From assembly GCA_039000515.1 (NCBI GenBank), contig JBCFYV010000012.1, positions 46,154,364 to 46,218,363 of the forward strand: DNA of 64,000 bases, written 5' to 3'. Made by a program: the position numbers and the translations under genes. The first letter of the stretch is position 1, and each line of letters opens with the position of its first letter. The notes beneath the pieces are model-generated. The model ran no database searches. It saw nothing but the letters and a program-made list of their open reading frames with translations, and was not told the DNA's origin. The stretch comes from Timema cristinae (Eukaryota > Arthropoda > Insecta > Phasmatodea > Timematidae). This document shows, in pieces, positions 47,285 through 59,846 of this stretch.

Positions 47285-47545
47285 TTAGCATACCATTTTA
47301 ACTACCCCTTTCCCGGGTTTTATATCCATTGTACAAATTAAAACAAATGGTTTAGGCATTGGTGGGTTTTAAATTTGAGAGTAAGTGAAACCCACATTTG
47401 CACAGGAGAGGGGAAAATCATCCTAAATGCCCCCGGACCGGGTAAAACCCCCCCCCCGTTTCCCCCTTTCTCTTTTTGGGGAGCTATCCCAACACAATTT
47501 TTGGGGCTTTAAACCCCCAAAACATCCCCCCATGGGGGGGGCATT
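47285..47545 (-). mobile_element. SINE family B, badly corrupted copy
   Basis: ACTACCCCTTTCCCGGGTTT, GGTTTAGGCATTGGTGGGTT, GAAACCCACATTTGCACAGG and CCCGGACCGGG follow family B order. Runs such as ten C in a row replace normal sequence, more like consensus error than decay. Confidence 0.65.
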
Positions 47546-50500
47546 ATTAACACTCCCAATTTTTAAAAAAAATTTCAACATTTCATAAATAGAGACACAG
47601 TAAAAAAATTTTTAAAAATTTCAATTTATCAAGCCCAAAAAAATTTTACATCTTTCAGTCAAGTTTTTTTTCACAGAAAAAATTTAATTAACCCTAAAAT
47701 TTTGGGGCCAAAATTCTTAAGCTTTTTAATTTAAATTTTACTATAGAAACCCAAAAAAAAAATCCAACAAAGGGCCTTTCATTTTTAACCAAAAAATTTG
47801 GCAACAAAATGTGAAAAGGGTTTAAACTAAATACATGCAATTAAATTTTCAAGCCAGAAAACCACTGGGGACCAAATATTTCGAACATTGTGACCACCTA
47901 TGATAAAAAAAAACATAAAAATATCGTCACTAGGGGCCCAAAAAACTTTTCCCCAAAAATGTCACAATAGAAACCAACCCATTTCCAAAAAGGGGTTACT
48001 ATGATAACCAAACTGCAGGTAGCCAATAACACAAGCAAAAGAGGGGTACAATTTCATTTCCTATATTTATTTTCCCCCTTTTTTGGGCAACTGAGTTGAA
48101 AAAAAGCCCTGCTTGAGCAATTTTTTGCAAACCATAAAATATTGATAGGTTCCCGCTGTGTTTTTTAATGTGCATAAATATATACTATTATTTTTTGTCC
48201 TCACAATTTACAAATTCCCGGGAAACCCACAAAGATTTTTCCACTTCACAGCCAAAAATTTCCAACCGTTTTTTTTTTCATATTTGAAAATACTGCAATT
48301 TAAAATTGATTTTTAAAATTTTTTTTGCTTTTTGTTTGTTCTATCAGAATTCCCGGGCAAACCCCCAACTGATGATTTTAATTTCCTTTTTTGATTTAAA
48401 GTTGATCTTTAAACATTTTTTTTTTGGGCACTTTAATTCAACTATTCAATTTACCCCACGTAAAATGTTATACAAAAATTAAAAAACAAAACCCAAAACT
48501 TAAAACACCCTGCTATAAAACCCTTTTATACACCAATTTTATAGCCCCCTGAGGGAAAAGCAGGGTTTCTGGAAAAAATATTTTTTTGTTTCCCCTGTAC
48601 ACAACAAATTTTTTTTACAAAGGGTTTAAAATTTTTAATTAAAGGCCCCCTTTTTTCGAACATCAAATTGGGATGGAAAGTATCATACATAGGGACGATC
48701 AAATTTTAATTTTGATGCAAGGTTTTTGATCAAAGTAAAAATTTTTCCAAATGAAAAACATTCTGGAAACAAATTTTAAAAATCTGTTTAAATTAATATG
48801 CATTTTTTTCCCGAACAATAAAATACTATTTTATAAATATAATGGGAAAGGGTTGGCAATGGGAAATGTTTTTATGCATGAAGAAAAATTCTATCAAGGA
48901 TAAAATTTTTTTTCCTAAAGATTTTATCGAATCAAAAGCTATGTTGTTTATAAATTTGTTTTCCAAAAATCTATCAAAAGTTGACTACGTATAATCAACG
49001 GGGCAATGATATGAAAGTTTCAAAGTATGAAACATGGGTTTTTTATAAATGAATATACAATGTCAAGCATAAGCATTACTTTTAAAAGCCTAATAAAATG
49101 TATGTAAAAAATTCATTGGGATTATAAAGGGCCATTTAAAAAAAAGGGGTTTTGTTCCAAATCAAAAATTTTTTTAAGTAAAGAATCATGGGGAAAATAA
49201 AAATTTTAAATGACAAAAAAAGGGAACTTTTAAAAAAAGTTTTTATCAAAGACCAAATTACTGTATATTTTTAAAAAATGAAAGTGATCAAATGTTTTGC
49301 CAAATTGATATAATTTAAAAGAAAAAAAAAAAAAACTGGTATATTTTTAATAATATTATCAATTTACCGGTAAAACTTTTTTCTGCTCAAAAAAGAAATC
49401 CAGCATTAAATACAACCAACAATCAACTACAAGACGCAAATTTAAATAGGAAACCTCTACAAACCCTCAAAGGGGTTTTGGGCGCAGCTATAAATGTTTT
49501 AAGGGTGGGCCTAATAAAAACACACAATAGAAAAATTTTAGAATTTTTTTTTTTTATTCTTTTGCATAAGGGGCTAACCCAGGGGGGCAATCAGATGAAT
49601 CTCAATTTCTAAAAAAAGGGGGCTCTTAAAACCCCTCACAAAAACTTTTCCCGAAATTTCCTCTCCTCCCAAAAAAAACCAAAATTTCCACAGTTTTCCC
49701 CCCCCTTTTTTAGGGGCTTAAAAAGGGATGGGGAAAGGGTTTTTTTTTTATTTACTGTAAAAATCAGGTTTTGGGTTTACAAACCCCGCCCAAGGATAGA
49801 TAAATTTTAGGCCCACTTTCCCAACCCCTTTTAAATTTTAAAATTTTTAAAAACCCCGTTCTCCCCTACCCAAACCCTTTTAAACCCCCGACACCAATAA
49901 CCCTAAGTACAAGAATTTTCTGGGAAGTGAAAAGATAAATATGGGTCACCTTCCCCGCGTCGCAAATAGAAGGGGGGTTTATAGAGAAAATTGGGGAAGG
50001 GGGACCCCAATTCCCAAGGCGAACCCCGAAAGTTGAATTTTGGGCCCCCCTCGTTGGCGTATGAGTATGAAAAAATTAAGAGGGAAAATTTGTTCATCAC
50101 CAGATGTAATATAAGAACAATACTTCCCCCCATTAAAAGGGAGACCCACAAATAAGGACCTCTCGGTCAGGAAAACTGCTTGGAAGGGAACGAAAACACC
50201 CCAATTTAAACCCCAAACCCTTATGGGGTTTTCCATATCACAATTTCCCTACCCGTAATTCCCAAAAAAATTATTTTTTACTAACTAAAACCCCTCCTGC
50301 ATACAATAAATGTCAAAAAAATTTCTGACCTTATGTTTTCATCCCAAAGTGCAATTAAAAAAAAAAATTATAAGTGTAAATTAATCTTTTCTTAAAATTC
50401 CCGAGTGAAAACCCAAATAGTTGACATAAAAAAAATTTGATCCTAAAAACATTACCACATATTCCTTTTCAACCCAATTAGTAACATTTTTCCTTTAGAA

Positions 50501-53500
50501 AGAATGTTTTAACCTAATTAACCCTTAACTTAATCAGTAAAGGGGAGTTTTAATTTTAAACCAGCCTCAGGGCCAAGTAGTTTTCTCCCTTTCCCCACCG
50601 GCCCAAATTTTTTCACAATATCCCATTAGAAAAGGGTGAAACTCTGTAAACATTACCAAAATACAACCACACTGAAAGTTGAAATAGACAGTACATAAGA
50701 TAAGGATTAATTAATATGAATGGGTCTACCTTACCTCTGCCCCAAAATTTGCTCCAAATCCTCACTAAAACAGTAAAATAAACTTGTATGAAAAAAATTT
50801 TTAAAATTTTAAATTTAATCGGGAAAATTAGTAGTACTGGCTGATTTTATTCAAGGGGTTTATGAATACAGTTCCTTTCTCGGGTTCATATACCAGTGCC
50901 AGAACTTCCCAGGGGGGAAATCCGCGAGAGTTGCAATAGTAGAGCAAAGAAATTTTGCTGAGCCCCATAACAATACACCTTTTTAAAAAAAATTTTCTTT
51001 TAATTTACTGGTCGTGCTTTGATGAAGTTTGCAACTGTATAAGGGTTTTTTAAAATCTCTTTTAAAGCAGAATATACGTGCTTGGTTGTGAGGGCTTCAC
51101 TAGAATAAGCAGAAACGCCCAAAAATCATGAGCTTTGTTCTGTATGGAGATTTTTGCCCGCCATAACGACTTGACTTTAATCGACCACAATCGGTATTCA
51201 CAACAACAAATTTTGTCCAGTCAATTTTTGTTTTCTTTTAGTAAAGTATCGAGGATATGAAAAAATCCGTGGCTTTCGTACCAAAAGTAATAGATTGACA
51301 GAATAACAATCCTCGAACATTTTTTGTCTGCATCTATGACTATAATAAATAAAATTGGGCATCATTGTTGTGTCAGTTGTTCATCCAGTTGAATATTGAA
51401 ATCCTTGACTTTTATTTTTTCTTTTAAAATTTCCCGGTTTATATTGTCAGCCATTTAATGTATTTACAATTTGATTGTTTTATTTGGAAAAAGGTTTTGT
51501 TAAAGAGTTTCTTAGCAGCAAAACCTCCAATCATGCCTTTTCCCCTATCACAGCAGTTTGGTAATCATTTTCTGCACTAATATGGTTTTTTTTTTCATTG
51601 CGCAATGATGTAACTTTGTAGGTTGGAAAAGAATTTTGGGGGGATCGTAGTTGTTTAGAAAAAGTAGCTTTCTGTTCTTCATTTTTTTTAAAATTTTTGG
51701 GAAAAAAATCAGGGGGTTTTACTTATCAAGCCACTGTGAACTTTTTCCCAAAATTATTTTTTAAACTTTACTTGGAAGCATACTGTCAGAAAGCCAAAAA
51801 CTTTCAGGAAAAGGGCCCAAACACTGAGTATGCTCTTGATTCCCCACACTATGTTTTGTGAAACCATAATCCAGGTAACTATAATATTATTTCCTACATT
51901 TCCTTTTCAGTCCGTCCTTTAAGGGGAGGCAACATGTATTCCACTTCTCGTTTTTTATTAATATTTTAAAACTTTTCCCAAATTTTTAAAGGGAAAACGC
52001 ACAAAATTTAAACGAACCAGTGACTATTAACCACTACTATAAACAATTCGAATGAAACATTACTACCAGAGTTGTTAGAAAACCCTAGCTTTCCCAAAAG
52101 CATTAGCTTTCTATTCCCACCACTCACACCCAGCCTAGAGTCAGGGAACGATTGATTTGGGAGCACTATCTAGCGGGAATTTACATTCCATGATGCTGTA
52201 GTAACTTCATATTTTGCTAGAGGTAGGCATGATTCATAAACACTGTACGTGCAGTTAAGTATCTCTGTTGGGTATACTACGTGAATAGTGGATTTTGTTT
52301 GTAATTAAAAAAAAATAAAAGCATCCTTCCTTCTCGTTGAGGTATGTGGCTCCCCTGGCCAATACTGTCACCTCCCCCGGGGGCTGCGTCTCACTGTTTT
52401 GGGGAAAATCTTTCTGTTTTGAACATGTTATTACAGATAAAAAAAATTTCCTGTACACAACCAAAGGAAAATTTTTTTTTTCTATAAAATCTCTCGCCTC
52501 AATTTCTGATGAGCGAACTGGTCGATGGTGCCAGCAAATCCATTTGATCCCAAAAAGTGACCTTTTAATTAAGAGATTGTCAGTGAATTAAGGCGATCCT
52601 CTGTCATGATGGTACCAGATACAGCAAAAACACAACGATCACACACCCCGATGAAGAGATAAAATTTTTTTAACTTCCAGAAAAAAAATTGCATTTTTTT
52701 TTCGTCATCCAAAAATTTTCCGCCCCCAAAATCTGTCGCCCTTAGGAACGTGCCTACTAGGGGCCCATGAGGGAAAACCCCCCGGGATAATGATTCATAC
52801 AATGAGTTTTGCTGCTGTCCCCTCATCAAAAGTTGCAGAATCCTCTTTTTTAAAATTTTGGTAGGCTGGGCCACGGTTTTCAGGTATTTTCTATGGCCTT
52901 AAGGAAAATTGAAACTTAAACCAGGAGGGAGACCTCGAATGTGCCAATGTCTTGATCATCAACAATGCAGGACCCTAAATTTGGCAGATTTGTGGTTGGG
53001 GTTTTGCTGTATCATTTTAGACCCTTTTTCTACAGCAGGGGGTTTCCAAAATAAAGTTAGTTTAAAAAACCTCTTTTTTTTATTCATTAAAATGTGTGAC
53101 CACATCTGAAAATTAGGCCTAAGGGGTATCAACAACGTTTTTTAATTTTTTATACTTTTAAAAAAAAATCCCTTACTTATTTACTAAGATATTTTGTTTA
53201 ATTTTAATTAAAGGGTTTTTAATTTTTTTAACTAATCAAATTCATATTTTGTAAAATTTTTTTGTAATTGATACACCTAAACCTTTAAATGAAAAAAATA
53301 TGGGTATTTAAGGTTAATAAAGAGTATAGAATATTAATCAAGATTAATTTTAATTAGATCCAATTGAAAAAAAAAAACACTAAAACCATTTGGAAACAAA
53401 AAATTTTCACATTATATTATGCCTAATTGTCTTTAATGGGAAAATTTTTTGGTTGATCTGTTTTGCACAATGCTGGTATATACACTGTGGGCATTTTTAT

Positions 53501-55019
53501 AAAGGAGACCTTTGCAAATGCATCAAAGAGTCATCTGAAAAGAGAAAATTCTATAATGACTTTATTTTTATTTTTTTATATTTGAGAAGGGATTTTTCAC
53601 AAGATAAGTACTTACAAACATGGAAGACATTTTAAGTCCAAAAACCCACGGAGAGGGGGAAATTATTTTTTTGAAAAATAGCTCGAAGAAGTTGATCCCT
53701 TTTCTTTTATTGGTGCTAAGAGAAAAATGTGTTGGAAAGTCAACATAGCTCATTGATACTAGGATATTGGTCTTAAAATTTTCTCATTTAATGGTTTCCT
53801 AAAAAGTACAATGCTACCCAGTACGTTAATCAAACTCTTTAAAATCTTGCATTAAATTCTTCTGACTGACATTTCACAGTTTTTTGTGTATAATTTCAAG
53901 CATGAAAGGAAATTAGTCAAAGGGTTTTTTTCCCCAGGATTATTTTGGGAAAATTTCTTTTTTTTTAAAGCCTTCACATGGTCATATGGGGTTTTGGGAT
54001 AATATCATCCTTTCCCTAGCGTTTCAAATGTAGCTCATTTGAATGCTTTGTGATATCTGTAAAGAATGCTAGCTCGAAAGAAAACTTAGGATCTAACAGT
54101 TTGTAAGCTACTCGTCTGATTCTAGCTTCCCTAAAGGTTTTAAAAAATGTCTGAATATCTCTTTTAAGAGCAACGAATCTTATCAGTCATTTCCCAACAC
54201 TAAGACACCTTACTTCAAAATGCAATAATAAATCACCTTACAAGGTTCCTACTCTTCCAAAGTGCCGAAATTCGATGGATGAGTCTATTTCCTCAATAAA
54301 ATTGTATTGTAATTTTTATCATATCTTTAAATCACCTCACTGTTCTTGAATGATTTTCACATAGCGCCTCTTCATGTATTCTAATGCAGTGAATCAAAAG
54401 ACAAATGATGTTTTTTTCGTAGAAGACAAGCCAACCCTGCCAGTCAATATTATTTTGCACCTTTGCGTCGGTAATAATACATGTGCTTTTGTCAAAGACA
54501 GACAGTCGTCACATTCCACCATTTTGCGCAACATTCTCCTTAAAAGAAAATCACTCTTTTAAAATGCCAGGGAGGGAGTTTGATCAGGGGGGCAGGAGGG
54601 TATAAATGGGGAGGACTGTCCCTACTAGACTTGACTCAACGAGAGCATTCAAGGGGTGGGCCCCCAAGATTTTGTCAGCCATCAGTGCAGTGGCAAAAAC
54701 CCCTGTTTTAGAAATCGCCTTGTGGCAGTAAAAAACATACCACTAAAACAGTGTGACAACTTCGAGAGTGTCCAACAGTGACGGCTTTCCTGTGGCCATT
54801 TATTTCGAAATATTTAACACTTCACTGTCTCCTCCCAAACCAAACTAGACTGCCCCCTTGTCCCACAGGACAACCACACCAGTACCATGGCTGTTCATTC
54901 ATAACTATTAAAGATGAAACCCATTTCTTTTGGCTGTACATGGAATACAACCGGGAACCCTAAGTTAAGTAAACTGTCCCGTAGGTCTAGCTTTATTATT
55001 AAAATAGAAAAAGTATTTT

Positions 55020-55245
55020 TGACCGTGTCGTCTGCCCACTTGGGTTTGTACGCATAAGTACTGACTACAAAAACGTGCTGGGAAAATTGGGGAAACTTGA
55101 ATTAAAGAAAGTGTATCCCTATTTGTGTAAAGAGAGAGTGGGAAACTATATATAGAAAATCATCCACATTACACCCGACTGGGATTGGCAGTCAAGTTCT
55201 CATGCAAGAGTGACGCCTTAAATCATCGATCACCGAAATGGGATA
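55020..55245 (-). mobile_element. SINE family C, old copy
   Basis: GACCGTGTCGTCTGCCCACT at the tail, GTACGCATAAGTACTGACTA, AGAGAGAGTGGGAAACTA, then CACCCGACTGGGATTGGCAG and a head end GATCACCGAAATGGG. Confidence 0.65.
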
Positions 55246-57331
55246 TTTCTTTGGTGAGCTTAAGTGAGATTAAGAACCCTCCTTGCCCCAAAATGTACTT
55301 CTGGTCAAGACTTGCGGTTTTTTCAAGAATAAACAATTTGACTTGATTATCCTTGAAGCTATGCATAGGATGAGTGACTATTGGTTTTTCAACTTAATTA
55401 AGTATGTACCTCTCAAAAAAAGAATCATGACCCTTGTTTTGAACAACTAGACAGTAGACAAGTGTTGCAATAAATCAAATGGTCTAATAAAATGTTACTA
55501 TTCTCTGTATCATAATGCAAAGATGAGTTAAGACTTTGCTTATTGTGTTTTATAGTAAAAATGACAATAGGTAGTTTGGGTACCAAAGTAAAAAAAAAAA
55601 AAAATTCAATTCGATACAAAGTTAACATTAAAATACTTAAACCCTTTATCTCCATCTTGCACAGTACAGTTGCGCAGAATAAAGGTACTACTTTTATATA
55701 ATTTTTTTATTTTTTTTAAAAAATTACCAAAATTTTATTCACTAAACAAAATCACATACAATTTAATTTTGAATTTTAATTTTAAATAAAAATTTTTATT
55801 TATTCTAATAAAACACAATCCTTTGTTTTTCCCTAAAACCCAAAACCCTTTAATATTTCATAAAGAAAAAGGGGTTTAAATTTTGTGCACCAAAATTTTA
55901 CCCCTGGGGGCCACCCCTACCTCCAATTAAACAAATTTGGGCACAGTAGGCTACCCACATTGACGTAGAATACGAGAAAATAAATTAAAAAAAAACACCC
56001 TTATCGAATAACGATCAAAACCCCATATCTCCATCAGGGGCAATTAATATATTGGCCGCGGCCCCGGGGCTTTTTGGGTTGGTCCTGGACTTGTAACACA
56101 ACACATAAAAAAAAAAACCTGCAAATACCACCCCGAAGGGCTCTCGAGGTTTACGCACGGGACTTTGTGAACAAAAGGGGTTTGAAAATTTTAGAATCGA
56201 TGTAAAAAAATTTTATATTTTTCGACTTTTTCTCAATATTTAAATTTTTCCCCATTATGTTTTTTTAGCGCACGCTTTTTAACTCACACCACTTTTTTTC
56301 CCTTTTTATATTAAGACTAAATTTGGGAAAACAAGCACAAAAAACACACAAGAATTATCTTTAAAAAAGGGGTTTATGTAGAAACACTTGACTTGAGCGG
56401 GGGAAAAAACACAACATTAGGGTGACCCCCAAGGAAGGACTGACAAATTAAAGTAAAAAAGGGTCGTTTGCAAATTAAATATAACAAATTTGTTTGGGTG
56501 CAGGAAATCGACGGATTTTTCCATTTCGCATTTTTTCAAACAGTATAAATGCAACAAAAATTAATATGCAATTTTTTCTTTTTAATTTTTGTGTGAATAA
56601 AATAAATTTTTTCCTCTTTAAAATATGATCTCAAGCGCTCTCCCAAATGACACCCTAGGCATTTTCCTAGCCTCTTAGTTTTGCTGGGCCTGTGACTATT
56701 TATGGTGGGGTGCTTAAGACCAAAAAAATTTTTTTTTTTCCGAGCGGATAAAGAAACATTATGGGGGTTGTAGAGTGAGGGAAAAAAATAAAATAAATAT
56801 ATTTTAAATTTTTTTCATATTTATTAAAACCAAATTCACAAACTTTTCGAACAATAAAAGTGTTAGTGCTTTTTATTTTTTCTAGAAACCATCGAAGAAA
56901 AAAGGAATTAAAAAATTTTGGGGTAACAATAAAAAAACTTTTTAGGTACAAATCGATGGGATCCTTAAATAAAATTTTTAACCAAAAATTTCCCTTTAAG
57001 AAAAATATTTATTCCATTTCAACTCTACTTTTCCTTTTTTGGGGCGATTTTTATTTGATTTGTAATAGTGAAGTTTTAATCCATTCCACCAACCCTTTTT
57101 ATATTATGGTCGGGGGATATTAAGGGTGAATGTTACCACCCTTTTTGGGTTTTTCTTAACATGGACCTGGGAAACTGTCAGCAGTCTAGGGGAGGTTAAG
57201 GGGGGTGATTGGGTACACTTTTATTTTTCGGGGGTTTAAGTTAACTTTTGTTTTTAAAGGGGGTATAGAATACTATGGCTATACAAAAGTATGTTTGGGA
57301 GGAATTAGAAGGAAGCTTGGAAAAATAAATT

Positions 57332-57431
57332 NNNNNNNNNNNNNNNNNNNNNNNNNNNNNNNNNNNNNNNNNNNNNNNNNNNNNNNNNNNNNNNNNNNNN
57401 NNNNNNNNNNNNNNNNNNNNNNNNNNNNNNN
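57332..57431. other. Assembly gap, 100 N
   Basis: Exactly 100 N, the usual size for a gap of unknown length. It cuts the CFAP44-like gene. Confidence 0.97.
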
Positions 57432-59846
57432 CTAAAACTCAAAGGAGCCCTGGGGAGGTTCGGGAAAACAGAAATTTGTGATATTATTGGTTTTCTTGCA
57501 CTACCCGATGAAAAGGTTGTGTCTGGATGCGATTGGGGAAATATTCTACTTTGGGAAGAGGGTCTTATTAAGGCTGAAATTTGCCGTAGAGACAGGACAC
57601 CTTGTCACAATGCTCCAATTACACAATTCCAGTATAGAAAAGGAGAACTTACAACTATAAGTATGGACGGAATGATCAAAATATGGAATTTTGAAACTAT
57701 TGACCTCGCTGATCCTCCCGAAAATGATCGTACAATAGGGATTGAGCCTATGTTCGAATTTGAGATCGGATCAAGCGATGACCCTGCATCCCTTATGTGC
57801 TTAGTGAAAATGGTCGATAAAGATGACGACTACTTTTGGTATGCTCAGGACGCGAACGGAGTAATCTGGCGTGTAGACTTAAACATGAATTATGCCAATG
57901 AGCCTCCTGATAAAATTCTAGTGTGCCACGCTGGACCAGTGATTGACATGTCAGCATCTCCATGCGGACCACATATAGCAACGCTGGGTTTGGATGGTCG
58001 CATATTCTTCTACAACTACCTGAAAAAGAAGATACTCATGGAGAAACAATTCTCCAGCGCGGGATCATGTCTTTTGTGGCTGCCTTTAAGCGTTTCCATA
58101 ACAGGGAATGTTATCATTGCAGGTTTTGCTGATGGAGTGATACGGGTGTTGGTGGCATCCCTAATGGAGAGGGAAAAGTTTGATGATGCAAGAATGGATT
58201 ACGTGTCGATAATACAAGTAACAAAGCCTCACACAAAACCAATTACTGCTTTAAGTATTAATCCTCGTGGTTCAATTGTAGTATGTGGGAGTGAGGATAA
58301 TACTATATTTGTCTATCAGATCTTACCCAAGCATGAGTACGTTTCCTTGTTTCCTGTGGGTTTCGTAAATGTTCCTAGTCCAGTAACGCACTTCAACTGG
58401 AAACCAACTATGCCAGCAACAGCTCTAGTCTCATGTCGCCGTGGTCAACTTCTAGAGCTAGCCCTGCCTGAGCGACAACGCTCTTATACCTTAGTCTCTT
58501 TTCATCTAAGTCACGTGGAGCGACAGCAGATTGAATTTCACAGTGTCAAATCACAAATTCGCCGAGAATTCAAGTTACTGGAAATCGCAAAAGCCAAAGA
58601 AAAAAGGCGGCAGAAGAAAAAGGTTGAATTGGCACAGTTTCGTGCGGAACACCCAGGAATTGAAGTTGACGAAGAAACGTTTCTTGAAGACACAGAACCT
58701 GAGCCAGAGTTAGAACCTTTGTATTTTCCGCCAGAACCCAACCCAATTCTTTATGCAGTATACTTGGAGCCTGACCTTGTGTGGCTGTCAATGGGAGGCT
58801 ATGACGCTGGGTATATATACCACTTTAGACTGTGGCAAGAAAATCCAGTGAGGAGTATAATGGTGGTAGGCGCAGATGATCTAGAAATACACTCCTACAT
58901 TTATAACTGGAACAAGAAATACCTCATATTGGGAATGCAGGATGGACGAATAAGGGTTCAACGGGTAAATCCCAATGACCACAGTGATATGTCTGACTAC
59001 TGGCTTTACTCCATGCATGATAACACGAACGGAATTATAAATAAGATATGTTTCAGTTACGACGAACGTTACCTATTCACTTGTGGGGTTGATGGAAACA
59101 TCTTCTCTTATACGTTTAATGTGTCCGAAGAAGATTACCCGAAAGTGCAGTCGATTATGCCTGGAACTGTCTCCAAGGGAGTGCCAAGGGATATCGTGGA
59201 TGATATTATTCACAGCGAGGGGGTATACAGTTTAGAAGAAAGCAAGCTGAGGGTGGAGAATGATCGTAAGATGAGAGTCACTAGAGAACGTAAACAAGCG
59301 GTAAAAGAGTTGATTGATGATCTGGCTAAAATATATAAGGACATCGTTGAAAGAAACAAAGCCCTTTGTCAGTCTCAAATAATCCCGCATGAGGATTTAG
59401 AGTTGGACTCAAATATCAGCGCTGACTTGGATAGATACCTCAACACTGAGATGGATATAATGGAAAATAAATTGAGGTTCACAGTAGAAAAAAGTAAAAT
59501 CGGATTATCAAAAGTGAAGAAATACTTTTTGGACGATCTGGAATCTATTACAATCAAGGTTCATGCTTGCAGATCAAATAATTATGTCACAACGTTTCGG
59601 TTAAAAAAGCTCTGTCCTGATTTCTGCGAAATTAATGAGTTGTTAACCCAAAAAATAATTGAAACTGAGAGAAAAACTTTGCCAAAAGAACCACAGATTT
59701 CAAGATTGATTGGACAAACGCAAAAAGAGAAGAAAATTCAAACAATAGAGTCGTTTATTAAGGGACTAAATCTCAATGTGTTTGAGCTTAAACTAAATAC
59801 AAAACTTCACAGACTTCTCGAACGATTTTATACAAAGAAAACTTAA
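57432..59846 (+). CDS. CFAP44: CFAP44-like, segment 1: WD40 half and first coils
   Basis: Open from the gap edge with LKLKGALGRFGKTEICDIIG, so translation starts upstream; the GTG/ATG-like starts further in are not real. Blade-like units: ITQFQYRKGELTTISMDGMI (57610 on), VIDMSASPCGPHIATLGLDG, ITALSINPRGSIVVCGSEDN, VTHFNWKPTMPATALVSCRR. A basic helix (REFKLLEIAKAKEKRRQKKK, near 58565) and an acidic linker follow, then three more units (PILYAVYLEPDLVWLSMGGY; EIHSYIYNWNKKYLILGMQD; INKICFSYDERYLFTCGVDG). From about 59200 it is helical and charged. It stops at TAA (59844-59846), where the family sequence continues in another frame. Confidence 0.85.
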   Translation, partial: LKLKGALGRFGKTEICDIIGFLALPDEKVVSGCDWGNILLWEEGLIKAEICRRDRTPCHNAPITQFQYRKGELTTISMDGMIKIWNFETIDLADPPENDRTIGIEPMFEFEIGSSDDPASLMCLVKMVDKDDDYFWYAQDANGVIWRVDLNMNYANEPPDKILVCHAGPVIDMSASPCGPHIATLGLDGRIFFYNYLKKKILMEKQFSSAGSCLLWLPLSVSITGNVIIAGFADGVIRVLVASLMEREKFDDARMDYVSIIQVTKPHTKPITALSINPRGSIVVCGSEDNTIFVYQILPKHEYVSLFPVGFVNVPSPVTHFNWKPTMPATALVSCRRGQLLELALPERQRSYTLVSFHLSHVERQQIEFHSVKSQIRREFKLLEIAKAKEKRRQKKKVELAQFRAEHPGIEVDEETFLEDTEPEPELEPLYFPPEPNPILYAVYLEPDLVWLSMGGYDAGYIYHFRLWQENPVRSIMVVGADDLEIHSYIYNWNKKYLILGMQDGRIRVQRVNPNDHSDMSDYWLYSMHDNTNGIINKICFSYDERYLFTCGVDGNIFSYTFNVSEEDYPKVQSIMPGTVSKGVPRDIVDDIIHSEGVYSLEESKLRVENDRKMRVTRERKQAVKELIDDLAKIYKDIVERNKALCQSQIIPHEDLELDSNISADLDRYLNTEMDIMENKLRFTVEKSKIGLSKVKKYFLDDLESITIKVHACRSNNYVTTFRLKKLCPDFCEINELLTQKIIETERKTLPKEPQISRLIGQTQKEKKIQTIESFIKGLNLNVFELKLNTKLHRLLERFYTKKT

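Larger units (their letters stand above)
44457..57331. other. Non-coding region, much of it poor consensus
   Basis: No gene is readable. From about 46.5 to 50.6 kb, in parts of 51.6-53.3 kb, and from 55.7 kb to the gap, the text is packed with runs of A, T, C and G. Known repeats appear here only in corrupted form (for example the SINE at 47285-47545). Stretches near 50.9-51.5 kb and 53.7-55.6 kb look more normal. Missing upstream exons of the CFAP44-like gene could lie in the damaged part. Confidence 0.7.

Noticed and set aside
49903..50236. Two overlapping minus frames of about 80 residues
   Set aside because: They lie in the most corrupted patch; frames there mean little.
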